Source of the DNA: an uncultured Actinomycetes bacterium
Lineage (GTDB): Bacteria > Actinomycetota > Actinomycetes > S36-B12 > UBA5976
Length of the DNA stretch: 45,843 bases
Assembly (NCBI GenBank): GCA_903951185.1
Contig: CAJBBC010000101.1
Span: 1-45,843 of the forward strand
Reading direction: 5' to 3'
Numbering within the stretch: position 1 is the first letter of the stretch; each line of letters starts with the position of its first letter. A program made the translations under genes and the position numbers. The notes beneath the pieces are model-generated. The model saw nothing but the letters and a program-made list of their open reading frames with translations. It had not been told where the DNA came from and made no database searches. Shown here piece by piece: positions 15,646 through 24,064 of this stretch.

Positions 15646-16332
15646 TTATTTTTTGACAGCAACTAATAGCCCGCCGCCAACAGGTAATAAAGCTCCAATT
15701 AAATCTTCATTTAAAGCAAGGTTTTCAACTACACCGCGGATTGCAGATGTTTCTGGATCATGCTGAGCGGGATCAGCTAGTTTGTCATTCCAAAGTGCAC
15801 GATCAATTATTAATAGCCCACCTGGCCGCAATAGTTTTTGCGCCCGTTCTAAATGAGCACTAAGTTCAAGTGGTTTTCCAGAGATTAAAACTAAGTCGTA
15901 GGCAGACTCAGTGAGTCGATCAATAACTTCTTGTGAATTACCGTGGATTAAGCGAACACGATTTGAGGAAATTCCGGCTTGTGAAATCGCATCTTTGGCG
16001 ATTAGTTGGTGTTCAGCTTCATTATCAATGCTGGTCAGAATTCCTTCTGAATTCATTCCTTCAAGTAACCACAGTGCCGATACGCCAGCACCAGTGCCAA
16101 TTTCAACAACATTCTTGGCATCAATTGCTGCAGCAAAAGTTCTAAGAACAGCGCCGGCACCTGGGCTTACGGCAACGCAACCAATTTCAGCAGCTTTTGC
16201 TCGAGCATGTGCGCGAATACCATCTTCACCACTCCAGCCCTCAGCGTAATCACAGGAAGCTCGATGTATTGCCAATATGCGCGGATCGGTAGGTGCCATG
16301 AAGTAAGCGTAAGGCCTCACTTGAAATTTCAT
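15646..16332 (-). CDS. O-methyltransferase-like protein, Rv1220c family, metal site altered
   Basis: A 228-residue class I SAM-dependent methyltransferase with the glycine-rich SAM motif 'VVEIGTGAGVSALWLLEGM' near residues 75-93. It resembles mycobacterial Rv1220c throughout. In family-3 O-methyltransferases motif IV reads 'IDADK/P', whose aspartates hold the divalent metal; here it is 'ISGKPLE', so both acidic residues are gone. The fold and SAM binding remain plausible, but metal-dependent catechol-type catalysis does not. A GGGGA site precedes ATG 16332; ATG 16299 is the alternative. It is divergent from htrA, as in mycobacteria where sigE and rseA lie between them. Confidence 0.75.
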   Translation of the reverse strand: MKFQVRPYAYFMAPTDPRILAIHRASCDYAEGWSGEDGIRAHARAKAAEIGCVAVSPGAGAVLRTFAAAIDAKNVVEIGTGAGVSALWLLEGMNSEGILTSIDNEAEHQLIAKDAISQAGISSNRVRLIHGNSQEVIDRLTESAYDLVLISGKPLELSAHLERAQKLLRPGGLLIIDRALWNDKLADPAQHDPETSAIRGVVENLALNEDLIGALLPVGGGLLVAVKK

Positions 16333-16424
16333 GAAGATTGGTCCCCGATTTGGCTAGTTGGTATTTTTGGCTCAATATTTGAGTAAGACTTATTAGATAC
16401 CGCTGGCCTTAGAGGAATTTGAAA

Positions 16425-17600
16425 ATGACTGACCAAACCGAGAATGAGCAGAGCCCAGTTAATCCAGCTGGCCCGCCAACTTGGATTTACTCAAGTACAT
16501 CAAGTGACCGACCAGATATGGCCTCTAAGAATGAGCGCAAGAAATCCGGCTTGAAGATGGCAATAGTAGCTGGCACAGTCAGTGGTTTATTGGCTGGCAC
16601 AGCAGGATTTGCCGGTGCAAGTTATTTGAATCTGAAACCAAATCAGTCAATCACTTTGCCAGCCGAAAGTGGCGATACTTCACCGCGGCCAGATGATTCA
16701 ATTGCCGGTATTGCAAAGTCAGTTTTACCAACAGTTGTTTCAATCTCTGTTGAGTCAACAAGCGGCCAAGGAACTGGCTCAGGTTTCTTAATTCAAAGTA
16801 ATTCAACCGAATCTTATGTTTTAACAAATAATCACGTAGTCACTGGTGCCGGTAGTGGAGCAACTATTACTGTTTCGTTTCAGGATCAATCTGAAGCTCC
16901 GGCAACAGTTGTGGGAACTAATGAGTCTTACGATTTAGCTGTACTAAGGGTTGAACGTGGAGATTTACCAGTTGCAGCACTTGGTGATTCTGATGATGTA
17001 GTTGTCGGCGACTTAGCAATTGCGATTGGTTCACCTCTTGGTTTAAGTGGAACAGTAACAAGTGGAATTATCTCCGCACTAAATAGGCCAGTTACCGCCG
17101 GCGGTGATGGCGAATCCTCATTCATCAATGCAATCCAAACGGATGCAGCGATTAATCCAGGTAATTCTGGTGGTCCGCTAGTTAACGCACAAGGCCAAGT
17201 AATTGGGATCAATTCAGCAATTGCCACATTGAGTTCATCTTCATCAAGTCAAAGCGGAAGTATTGGACTCGGATTTTCAATCCCGATTAATCAGGCAAAG
17301 CGAGTTGCTGAAGAGTTAATCAATTCAGGTACTTCGAGCTACCCAGTTATTGGCGTACAACTTGATATGGCTTTTGAAGGTAAAGGCGCATTAGTTTCAT
17401 CCGTTGTTGAAGGTGGGCCTGCTTCAACCACAGATTTACAAGGTGGCGATGTGATCGTCGCTATTGATGGTCAGTCAGTATCCGATGGGGCTGAATTAGT
17501 GGTTCGAATTAGAGCGAAAGCACCTGGTGACACTGTGCAGCTCAAACTTGATAACGGCGACGTGATAAGCGTTGTTTTAGGTTCTGAAACTAGCCAATAA
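16425..17600 (+). CDS. htrA: HtrA/DegP-like membrane-anchored serine protease with PDZ domain
   Basis: A 391-residue protease. An N-terminal cytoplasmic segment is followed by one membrane helix (about residues 44-66), a trypsin-like domain and a C-terminal PDZ domain (about 300-391). The catalytic triad is visible: His in 'NNHVV', Asp in 'ESYDLAVLR' and Ser in 'NPGNSGGPL'. It degrades or refolds misfolded exported proteins outside the membrane. The start is ATG 16425 after AGAGGA; a TTG two codons upstream is unlikely. It is followed 33 bases later by tatB. In mycobacteria htrA is preceded by sigE and rseA, absent here. Confidence 0.93.
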   Translation: MTDQTENEQSPVNPAGPPTWIYSSTSSDRPDMASKNERKKSGLKMAIVAGTVSGLLAGTAGFAGASYLNLKPNQSITLPAESGDTSPRPDDSIAGIAKSVLPTVVSISVESTSGQGTGSGFLIQSNSTESYVLTNNHVVTGAGSGATITVSFQDQSEAPATVVGTNESYDLAVLRVERGDLPVAALGDSDDVVVGDLAIAIGSPLGLSGTVTSGIISALNRPVTAGGDGESSFINAIQTDAAINPGNSGGPLVNAQGQVIGINSAIATLSSSSSSQSGSIGLGFSIPINQAKRVAEELINSGTSSYPVIGVQLDMAFEGKGALVSSVVEGGPASTTDLQGGDVIVAIDGQSVSDGAELVVRIRAKAPGDTVQLKLDNGDVISVVLGSETSQ

Positions 17601-17633
17601 CTAAATAGATAACTAACTAGATAGAGTTAACAC

Positions 17634-17924
17634 ATGTTCGATATCGGGTTACCAGAGTTATTAGTTATTGCCATGGTTGCGTTAATAGTCTTTGGTCCAG
17701 ATCGTTTGCCAGAGATGGCAACCCAATTTAGTAAGTGGGTTAACGCAATACGAGCACAAGCAAGTGTGGCCACAGCAGATTTGAAAAAGTCAGCAGACGT
17801 AGCCGGCTTCTCTGATATCGCTAATGACCTAAAAGGATTAACTCCACGTGGACTTTTAAGCGATACAAATAAACCAGCAAATATGCCAGAAGTTAAAGTT
17901 GTTTACGATCCGGACGCAACTTAA
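17634..17924 (+). CDS. tatB: Sec-independent translocase subunit TatB
   Basis: A 96-residue TatB. It has a single N-terminal membrane helix (residues 5-22), the 'FGPDRLPE' motif that follows the helix in TatA/TatB, and an amphipathic helix to about residue 55. Its length and position after htrA identify TatB rather than TatA. It works with TatA and TatC in export of folded proteins. Its stop abuts the stop of the convergent Mrp gene with no gap. Confidence 0.85.
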   Translation: MFDIGLPELLVIAMVALIVFGPDRLPEMATQFSKWVNAIRAQASVATADLKKSADVAGFSDIANDLKGLTPRGLLSDTNKPANMPEVKVVYDPDAT

Positions 17925-19055
17925 TTAATTGCGATTCGGGGTAACGCCTAAATTCATCCCAACTAAACCGCGCGGCCTGGTGCCTAATTTACTGGCAATC
18001 TCAATTAGCGCTTTAGCTGCTGGTAAATCTGGATCCGATAAAACAATCGGCTGACCATTGTCGCCGCCAGAACGAAGTTTTGGATCGAACGGGATTTTTC
18101 CAAGTAGTGAAACCTCTTGGCTAATGTTTTTAGTTAGCGTTTCAGCAACCATTTGTCCGCCGCCAGCACCGAACATGTCAATTGGCTCACCACAATGTGG
18201 ACAAGCAAACGCTGACATATTTTCAATAACGCCAGCTACTCGTTGTTTAAGTTGCGGAGCCAACATACCTGCACGCACAGCAACATCTGCTGCGGCAGCT
18301 TGTGGCGTAGTGACAATAATTAATTCGCTTTGCGGAAGTAAGTGTGCAGTTGAAATCGCGATGTCACCAGTACCTGGCGGCAAGTCAAGTAGTAAAACGT
18401 CTAAGTCGCCCCACCAAACTTCAGACAAGAATGATTCAAGGTAGCGATGTAACATCGGTCCACGCATGGCTACTGGCTCATGGCGACCCTGAGGTTTCAA
18501 TGCCAACATACTCATCACGCGCACTTCATGACCCTGTGGTGGCATGATCATGTTTTCAACTTTTAACGGTGCTTCGGTAATACCCAGCATGTCCGGAATT
18601 GAATGTCCGTAAATATCTGCATCTAAAATGCCAACTGCTAAGCCTTGCGCGGCCATAGCGGCAGCTAAGTTCGTGGTCACTGATGATTTACCAACTCCGC
18701 CTTTACCTGAGGCAATGGCGTAGATTCGAGTTAAATTACCAGGCTGGTTAAAGCGAATTTCTTTAGTTGGCCCTTGTAGTTTTTCACGAAGGGCAGTGCG
18801 CTGTTCTGGGCTCATCACATCTAGTTCAACTTCGACAGCAGTTACGTCCCGGACTTTACTTACTGCATCTTTTACGCCGCCGACAATTTTGTCTTGCATT
18901 GGGCAAGCGGCGATTGTGAGGTAAACGGAAACAGTTACTGTTCCACCATCAATTTTTACATCTTTGACCATATCCACTTCAGTGATAGGTCGGCGGATTT
19001 CAGGGTCAATAACGGTTGCTAATGCAGCGTCAACTGCTTCGCGGGATACGCTCAC
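17925..19055 (-). CDS. mrp: Mrp/ApbC iron-sulfur cluster carrier ATPase
   Basis: A 376-residue P-loop ATPase. An N-terminal MIP18/DUF59 domain (about 1-95) is fused to an NBP35/Mrp ATPase domain, with the deviant Walker A 'GKGGVGKSS' near residue 114 and the cluster-binding 'CPHCG' near residue 289. It holds and delivers Fe-S clusters in the cytoplasm. The signature lysine is intact, unlike in the CpaE-like ATPase at the start of the window. The DUF1003 gene lies 26 bases upstream on the same strand, and the pair matches the order in mycobacteria (Rv1229c area). Confidence 0.92.
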   Translation of the reverse strand: MSVSREAVDAALATVIDPEIRRPITEVDMVKDVKIDGGTVTVSVYLTIAACPMQDKIVGGVKDAVSKVRDVTAVEVELDVMSPEQRTALREKLQGPTKEIRFNQPGNLTRIYAIASGKGGVGKSSVTTNLAAAMAAQGLAVGILDADIYGHSIPDMLGITEAPLKVENMIMPPQGHEVRVMSMLALKPQGRHEPVAMRGPMLHRYLESFLSEVWWGDLDVLLLDLPPGTGDIAISTAHLLPQSELIIVTTPQAAAADVAVRAGMLAPQLKQRVAGVIENMSAFACPHCGEPIDMFGAGGGQMVAETLTKNISQEVSLLGKIPFDPKLRSGGDNGQPIVLSDPDLPAAKALIEIASKLGTRPRGLVGMNLGVTPNRN

Positions 19056-19081
19056 AAATACTCCAGAGTCAAATGTTGAAA

Positions 19082-19618
19082 TTAATTTTTAGATTTAGGT
19101 TCGTTAGAGTCATCTTCTGATAATTCTTTTTCGCCTTTTAGTAACTCATTGAATTCTTCCAGAAGTGAACGGATTTCGCTTCTTAAGTAATCACGAGTAG
19201 CCACTTCACCCATAGCGATACGTAAGGCAGCAATTTCTCGAGTTAAGTAATCAGAATCAGCCATTAACCGTAAAGTTTGTTCACGGTCCTCTTTGTACTG
19301 CACGCGATCACGGTCAGTTTGACGATTTTGGGCAAGCAAAATTAGCGGGGCAGCGTATGAAGCTTGTAGCGACAATGCCAAAGTTAAAAATAAAAACGGG
19401 AATGGATCTATCCGTAAATCAGCTGGCGCAAATTGATTCCAAACTAACCAACCGGCAATTACTAAAGTCATCCAACCTAAGAACCGCCAGGAACCTAAGA
19501 ACCGGGCAACTCGTTCACTTACTCGACCAGCTGCTTCAGAATCAACAGTTGGTCGCAGTGAGCGACTACGTACTAGAGGCTGATCCAATCGTGGACCACG
19601 TCGTTCTTTGCGTGCCAT
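19082..19618 (-). CDS. DUF1003 membrane protein
   Basis: A 178-residue protein with two adjacent transmembrane helices (about residues 42-62 and 72-94). The second contains the family signature 'LSLQASYAAPLILLAQNRQ', and a charged coiled-coil tail (about 95-178) follows. DUF1003 proteins are widespread in actinobacteria and of unknown function. The gene starts 2 bases after the end of the MgtE-like gene and precedes mrp, suggesting one transcript of three genes. Confidence 0.85.
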   Translation of the reverse strand: MARKERRGPRLDQPLVRSRSLRPTVDSEAAGRVSERVARFLGSWRFLGWMTLVIAGWLVWNQFAPADLRIDPFPFLFLTLALSLQASYAAPLILLAQNRQTDRDRVQYKEDREQTLRLMADSDYLTREIAALRIAMGEVATRDYLRSEIRSLLEEFNELLKGEKELSEDDSNEPKSKN

Positions 19619-19620
19619 AA

Positions 19621-20874
19621 TCAGCCCTCCTCATCTAGTTCTTTGTCGCGCCAATCCTCTGGCAACATGTGGTCGATAACGTCATCAATCGTCACCGCCC
19701 CGATCAAATGATCATTCTCGTCTACAACCGGTAATGCCACCAAGTTGTAAGTTGCGAAATACCGCGCAACTTGACCAAGCGGAGCACTTGGACCGATTGG
19801 TTCAAGTGAAGTATCAAGTGCACTTGAAACTAGTGTTCCTGGGTGTTCACGTAGTAGTCGCTGAACATGTGCCACACCTAAGTATTTTCCAGTTGGAGTT
19901 TCAAGCGGTGGCCGCACAACATAAACCTGTGAAGCTAATGCCGGGGAGAGTTCAGGTACACGCACTTGGGCTAGAGCTTCAGCAATAGTTGAGTCCGGGC
20001 CAAGGATTACCGGTTCTGTAGTCATCATGCCGCCAGCTGAAAAGTCGTCATAGGAAAGTAGGCGGCGAAGATCTTCAGCTTCATCCGGTTCCATTGCTTC
20101 GAGAAATTCTTCAGCTTGTTCTGGTGGTAATTCACTTAATAGATCTGCAGCGTCGTCTGGATCCATTTCTTCCAAAACTTCACGGGCTCGATCTAATCCC
20201 ATCGCCGACATAATTTCAACGCGATCGTCTTCAGGTAATTCTTCAAACACGTCAGCTAGTTTTTCTAAATCCAAACCACTAACTAATTCAAGGCGTCGCT
20301 TACTTGGCAATTCTTGTAACATGTTCGCTAAATCAGCTGGGCGCATTTCTTCGATTGACGCAAGAAGTGAATCAACAGCTTGATCAGCAGATTCTAGAAA
20401 TAACCCGGAAACTTCGTTCCAATCAAGATTTTCAGTTGAACCACGTCGACCAAAACCTGGGGCAGCATGACGAATGAATAACCGAGAAACAACCCAATCA
20501 CGAGTGCGTTCTTGAGTCATTGCAATGTCTTGTACTGTTGCTTTCTTAGTTGAGCCAAGTAAAGTCACATTTCGATCTAATAATTCTGCAATAACAAGTT
20601 TTTCACCAGCTCGTCGTTCAAAGCGGCGAAGATTAACTACACCACTGGTCACAACTGCGCCTGAATCAATTGAATTAATCCTTGACATAGGCACAAAAAT
20701 CTTGCGGCGTGGAGCAACTTCAACAACAAAACCTAAAACAGAAGGTGCGCGTCCAGTTGCTCGGTCAGTTACTACGACATCGCGAATTTTGCCTACTTGA
20801 TCACCGGCTGGATCAAATACGGCAGTACTGGCTAACCGAGCCAGATATATGCGAGTTTGAGTTGTAGTCACCAT
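19621..20874 (-). CDS. PRC-barrel/MgtE-N/CBS protein without channel domain
   Basis: A 417-residue soluble protein. Domains in order: a PRC-barrel-like start (about 1-100), an MgtE N-terminal helical repeat domain (about 130-265, with 'LVSGLDLEKLADVFEELPEDD' and 'ADLLSELPPEQAEEFLEAM') and two CBS domains (about 285-400). The Mg2+ channel part of MgtE (five membrane helices) is absent, as in the actinobacterial Rv1232c family. In full MgtE the N and CBS domains sense Mg2+ and close the channel; here they may control a separate partner such as the DUF1003 membrane protein, which is inference. Gene order follows Rv1232c-Rv1229c. Confidence 0.8.
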   Translation of the reverse strand: MVTTTQTRIYLARLASTAVFDPAGDQVGKIRDVVVTDRATGRAPSVLGFVVEVAPRRKIFVPMSRINSIDSGAVVTSGVVNLRRFERRAGEKLVIAELLDRNVTLLGSTKKATVQDIAMTQERTRDWVVSRLFIRHAAPGFGRRGSTENLDWNEVSGLFLESADQAVDSLLASIEEMRPADLANMLQELPSKRRLELVSGLDLEKLADVFEELPEDDRVEIMSAMGLDRAREVLEEMDPDDAADLLSELPPEQAEEFLEAMEPDEAEDLRRLLSYDDFSAGGMMTTEPVILGPDSTIAEALAQVRVPELSPALASQVYVVRPPLETPTGKYLGVAHVQRLLREHPGTLVSSALDTSLEPIGPSAPLGQVARYFATYNLVALPVVDENDHLIGAVTIDDVIDHMLPEDWRDKELDEEG

Positions 20875-21094
20875 CCAAAGTTACCCTAGATTTAAGGCTT
20901 TTCTGGTTCGCCCAACTCCGCTAAGTACTTGCAGGGATAGAAATATCAACAGATTTTCACAATGGGCTGACTAACTTTTATTCAAATAGGCTTAAGTTCA
21001 TGTCCGGTGGCAAGCACAATTTCAGGTTGGCTAAATCAAATATCAATGGCCGAATAATTGGTCTTTGCCCGAGCAATTTGGTGGCAGGTTACTA

Positions 21095-21793
21095 ATGTTT
21101 GAAGCCAAGCCGGGAACTTTTTTAGCCACCCTCAATAAGCGCCTTACTCGAACCATCATCACTGGTGCTGAGCATTTAGTGGCGCTCGGCAAATCTGGCC
21201 CAGGGATGTTGATTATGAATCACACGACGGTTGTTGATGTGATTGTCACTTTAGGTTCATTACATAAGTTGGGTTACACCGTTGATGTTGCTTGTAAAGA
21301 GAGCTGTACACACACTCGGCACATTCGCCCGATTGGTACTTCAGATGTTTGGAATTATTCCTTCACCCGAAAAATTGTTGAAGGCAGCGGAGTAATTCCC
21401 GTTGATCAACATGATGGTCGAAGCGCATATCGTGACGCACTTCGCGCATTAGATAACGATGAGTGTGTACTTATTTATCCAGAAGGCGATGTGAAAATAA
21501 ATGCAGACGCTTCACCTCGACCTTGGCGTCCAGGTGCAGTTGCTTTAGCAAAGTCTCGACTAATGCCGATTATTCCAATTGCTCATCACGACAGTCGAAA
21601 ACTTGGTTCAGGTACTGTTGCTAAAAGTATTATCTTGGCGTTAACGCGTTGGTCTAAGCGACCGGTTATTCATTTAAATATCGGTCGACCAATATTTCCT
21701 GAAGAGTTAGTTGGTAAGAATGCAACTGAGATTGGGCAAATAATGTTTGATCGATTAGTTGAAACTTGGCAGCTTGCTAAAGCGGCTAACTAA
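21095..21793 (+). CDS. 1-acyl-sn-glycerol-3-phosphate acyltransferase family protein (PlsC-like)
   Basis: About 232 residues. The acyltransferase motif I H-x4-D is present as 'NHTTVVD' (near residue 43) and motif III as 'YPEGDVK' (near 130), where many PlsC have 'PEGTR'. 'IPIAHHD' is the proline-containing motif IV. It would transfer fatty acyl groups to a glycerol phosphate acceptor at the membrane. Some family members act on other lipids, so the substrate is open. I chose ATG 21095, with GGCAGG upstream; an in-frame TTG at 21065 is possible. It converges on the DEAD-box helicase with a 2-base gap. Confidence 0.75.
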   Translation: MFEAKPGTFLATLNKRLTRTIITGAEHLVALGKSGPGMLIMNHTTVVDVIVTLGSLHKLGYTVDVACKESCTHTRHIRPIGTSDVWNYSFTRKIVEGSGVIPVDQHDGRSAYRDALRALDNDECVLIYPEGDVKINADASPRPWRPGAVALAKSRLMPIIPIAHHDSRKLGSGTVAKSIILALTRWSKRPVIHLNIGRPIFPEELVGKNATEIGQIMFDRLVETWQLAKAAN

Positions 21794-21795
21794 AG

Positions 21796-23244
21796 TTAAT
21801 TACTTTTACGAGTGCGGGTCCGCTCACGCTTTTCACGTGGTTCACGCTTTTGCGCGGCAGCTTCGACTTTTTCAGTTTCCTTTTTAGGAGCATCTTTTCT
21901 CGGCAAATCTTTTTTAGCCGCAAGCCTGGCAGAAGAATTAGTTGATTTTGGCTTCTTATTCTTATGCGTTCCAGTTTCACCTAAGTCTTCGATTTTTTCT
22001 GAATCTAATCCAGAACGCTCACGCTTAGCGGTTGGTAATTTTCCAGTAACTGACTTAGCAATGTTTAAACCAGTGTAGATATGTTCACTTGATGAGTAAG
22101 TTTCAATTGGGTCATGGAATGGTAAGCCCAGTGCTCGGTTGATCATTTGCCAGCGATTTATGTCTTGCCAATCAACAAGTGTGATTGCAACGCCCGAGTT
22201 TCCAGCTCGACCGGTTCGACCGACTCGGTGTGTATAAGTTTTTTCATCATCTGGACATTCGTAATTAATTACGTGCGTTACATCCGCTACATCGATACCG
22301 CGAGCAGCCACATCAGTAGCTACTAAAATATCGATTTTGCCTGCGCGGAATGCCCGCAACGCTTGTTCACGCGCACCTTGGCCAAGGTCACCGTGTACTG
22401 AGCCAACAGCAAAACCGCGACCAGCTAAGTCGTCGCTTAATGAACTAGCGACACGTTTTGTGCGACAGAAAACAATAGTTAGACCGCGACCTTCGGCTTG
22501 CAAAATCCGAGCGACTAGTTCTTGTTTATCCATTTGATGACAGCGCCAAACATGCTGCTCAATTGCATCAACAAGAGATGAATCACTATCTGGATCAACT
22601 GCGCGAATGTGAGTTGGCTGAGTCATATATCGCTTGGCCAGCGAAACAATCTGACTTGGCATAGTGGCCGAGAAAAGCATAGGTTGGCGATCTGCATTAC
22701 ATTTACTAACTAATTTTTCAACGTCTGGCAAGAAGCCCATATCTAACATTTCGTCAGCTTCATCCATGACAAGAACTTTGATATGTGAAAGATCTAAGTA
22801 GTTCTGTTTAATCAAGTCAATTAATCGACCTGGTGTACCGACTATTACTTCAACACCTTTAGCAATTGCTTCAATTTGTGGTTCATAAGCTCGGCCACCG
22901 TAAAGACTGAGAACTCGAATACCTAAATTCTTACTGGCCATATCTAAATCTTCAGCAACTTGGACAGCTAGCTCACGAGTAGGCACAATGACTAGAGCTT
23001 GCGGAGAACCGGCATGTTTAAACGAATCCCAAGAAGGTGAGTTCGGGCCGATAACTCGAGTAAGTAAAGGTAGCCCGAAACCAAAAGTTTTACCGGTTCC
23101 AGTTTTGGCTTGGCCAATTAGATCTTTGCCAGTTAATGCCAGTGGCAAAGTAAGTTCTTGGATTTGAAAAGCTTCAGTAATTCCATGGTTTGCCAAAGCG
23201 ACACATATTTCGTCTGGGACGCCAAGTTCGGCAAAAGTAGTGAT
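21796..23244 (-). CDS. DEAD-box RNA helicase, apparent ATC start
   Basis: About 482 residues. The first codons read '(M)TTFAELGVPDEI', matching the start of actinobacterial DEAD-box helicases, and include the conserved F that opens the Q motif ('FQIQ' follows). Then come 'GQAKTGTGKT' (motif I), 'PTRELA', 'DEAD' near residue 165, 'SAT' and 'HRVGRTGR' (motif VI). A basic tail of ~90 residues rich in Lys, Arg and Glu follows. It remodels RNA with ATP. The first normal start (TTG 23196) would drop the N-terminal block. The only start with a ribosome-binding site (GGGAG at 23250-23254) is ATC at 23244. Confidence 0.9.
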   Translation of the reverse strand: MTTFAELGVPDEICVALANHGITEAFQIQELTLPLALTGKDLIGQAKTGTGKTFGFGLPLLTRVIGPNSPSWDSFKHAGSPQALVIVPTRELAVQVAEDLDMASKNLGIRVLSLYGGRAYEPQIEAIAKGVEVIVGTPGRLIDLIKQNYLDLSHIKVLVMDEADEMLDMGFLPDVEKLVSKCNADRQPMLFSATMPSQIVSLAKRYMTQPTHIRAVDPDSDSSLVDAIEQHVWRCHQMDKQELVARILQAEGRGLTIVFCRTKRVASSLSDDLAGRGFAVGSVHGDLGQGAREQALRAFRAGKIDILVATDVAARGIDVADVTHVINYECPDDEKTYTHRVGRTGRAGNSGVAITLVDWQDINRWQMINRALGLPFHDPIETYSSSEHIYTGLNIAKSVTGKLPTAKRERSGLDSEKIEDLGETGTHKNKKPKSTNSSARLAAKKDLPRKDAPKKETEKVEAAAQKREPREKRERTRTRKSN

Positions 23245-23249
23245 TTTGA

Positions 23250-23254
23250 CTCCC
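23250..23254 (-). promoter_or_regulatory. Ribosome-binding site that points to an ATC start
   Basis: GGGAG on the minus strand lies 5 bases before ATC 23244. The in-frame stop upstream is at 23272-23274, and no ATG, GTG or TTG lies between it and TTG 23196. Confidence 0.6.
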
Positions 23255-23317
23255 AGATAAATATGAACAAATTAAGCGATTTTCGCAGTGGATTACATCG
23301 TACCGTCAAGGTGTCGC

Positions 23318-23323
23318 TAACCT
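23318..23323 (+). promoter_or_regulatory. -10 element of a probable leaderless ferritin-like gene
   Basis: TAACCT ends 7 bases before GTG 23331, with no ribosome-binding site. Confidence 0.5.
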
Positions 23324-23330
23324 AAACGTT

Positions 23331-23981
23331 GTGACTAGTCCCGCAGTTGTTGATCTCTTAGGTTTACTCGCATATGGCGAATTAGCCTCATTTGGACATA
23401 TGGCCGCTGATGCACAAAATGCACCTTCTCTCTATGACAAAGCTCAGATGTCAAAATTCGCAACTGTTGAGCATGACAATTACAACAGTATTTGCGCTCG
23501 GCTGACTGCTTTGGGCGTAGATCCGATTACTGCGATGCAACCTTTCTCAACTGCACTCGACGCTTACCATGCGCAATTAATCCCAAGTAATTGGTTAGAA
23601 GGTTTAGTTAAGTCATACATCGGTGAAGGCATTGCCGCAGATTTCTATCGCGAAGTTAGTAAGTATTTAGATAAAGAAACTGCCGAACTAGTTGAAGAAG
23701 TTTTGACCGATCGTGGTTTAGCAGATTTTGCAATTGAGCGCATTAGACAAGCTTGCGATGGTGATTCAGTTACTGCTGGTCGCCTTGCGCTCTGGGGTCG
23801 CCGCATGATGGGCGAGATGATTGCGCAAGCTGGACAAGTGGCCACACATCGAAATGCATTAGCTGAATTATTTATTTCAAGTGAACCAAATGAATTATCA
23901 GCAGAAGACGTAACTGGATTAGTAAATCGATTAACAGTCGGTCATGCTCGAAGAATGGATGTTTTAGGTTTCGCTAGTTAG
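23331..23981 (+). CDS. Ferritin-like fold protein (MiaE-like, Rv3210c family)
   Basis: A 216-residue all-helical protein of the ferritin-like superfamily. Candidate di-iron ligands lie in the helices: Glu in 'YGELASF' near 17, the E-x-x-x-Y motif in 'VEHDNYN', Glu in 'YIGEGIAADF', and Glu/His in the later helices. It resembles the tRNA-hydroxylase MiaE-like clan and the actinobacterial Rv3210c family, whose function is unknown. It follows the DEAD-box helicase, as in mycobacteria (Rv3211/Rv3210c). Its last codons (GFAS, stop) are part of a long palindrome that is copied at the end of the convergent DUF3107 gene. Confidence 0.7.
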   Translation: MTSPAVVDLLGLLAYGELASFGHMAADAQNAPSLYDKAQMSKFATVEHDNYNSICARLTALGVDPITAMQPFSTALDAYHAQLIPSNWLEGLVKSYIGEGIAADFYREVSKYLDKETAELVEEVLTDRGLADFAIERIRQACDGDSVTAGRLALWGRRMMGEMIAQAGQVATHRNALAELFISSEPNELSAEDVTGLVNRLTVGHARRMDVLGFAS

Positions 23982-23997
23982 CGAAACTAAAACATCC
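23957..23997. terminator. 19-bp hairpin overlapping the end of the ferritin-like gene
   Basis: A near-perfect inverted repeat: 23957-23967 pairs with 23987-23997, and 23969-23976 pairs with 23979-23986. It has one bulged G at 23968 and a 2-base loop centred on the stop codon. There is no clean T-tract, so its terminator role is likely but not certain. Confidence 0.65.
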
Positions 23998-24064
23998 AAA
24001 AAGATACTGTGTTTATTAATTAATTTGCAAAGCAAATTAATTTTAGGTTTCGCTAGTTAGCGAA
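23962..24064. repeat. 24-bp exact direct repeat carrying a palindrome, two copies
   Basis: The same 24 bases occur at 23962-23985 and 24041-24064. The core TTCGCTAGTTAGCGAA is self-complementary. Copy 1 encodes the C-terminus and stop of the ferritin-like protein on the plus strand; copy 2 encodes the C-terminus and stop of DUF3107 on the minus strand. Confidence 0.9.
24018..24042. terminator. AT-rich hairpin between convergent genes
   Basis: AATTAATTTGC (24018-24028) pairs with GCAAATTAATT (24032-24042) with an AAA loop. It lies between the two copies of the 24-bp repeat and is probably part of a bidirectional termination region. Confidence 0.55.
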
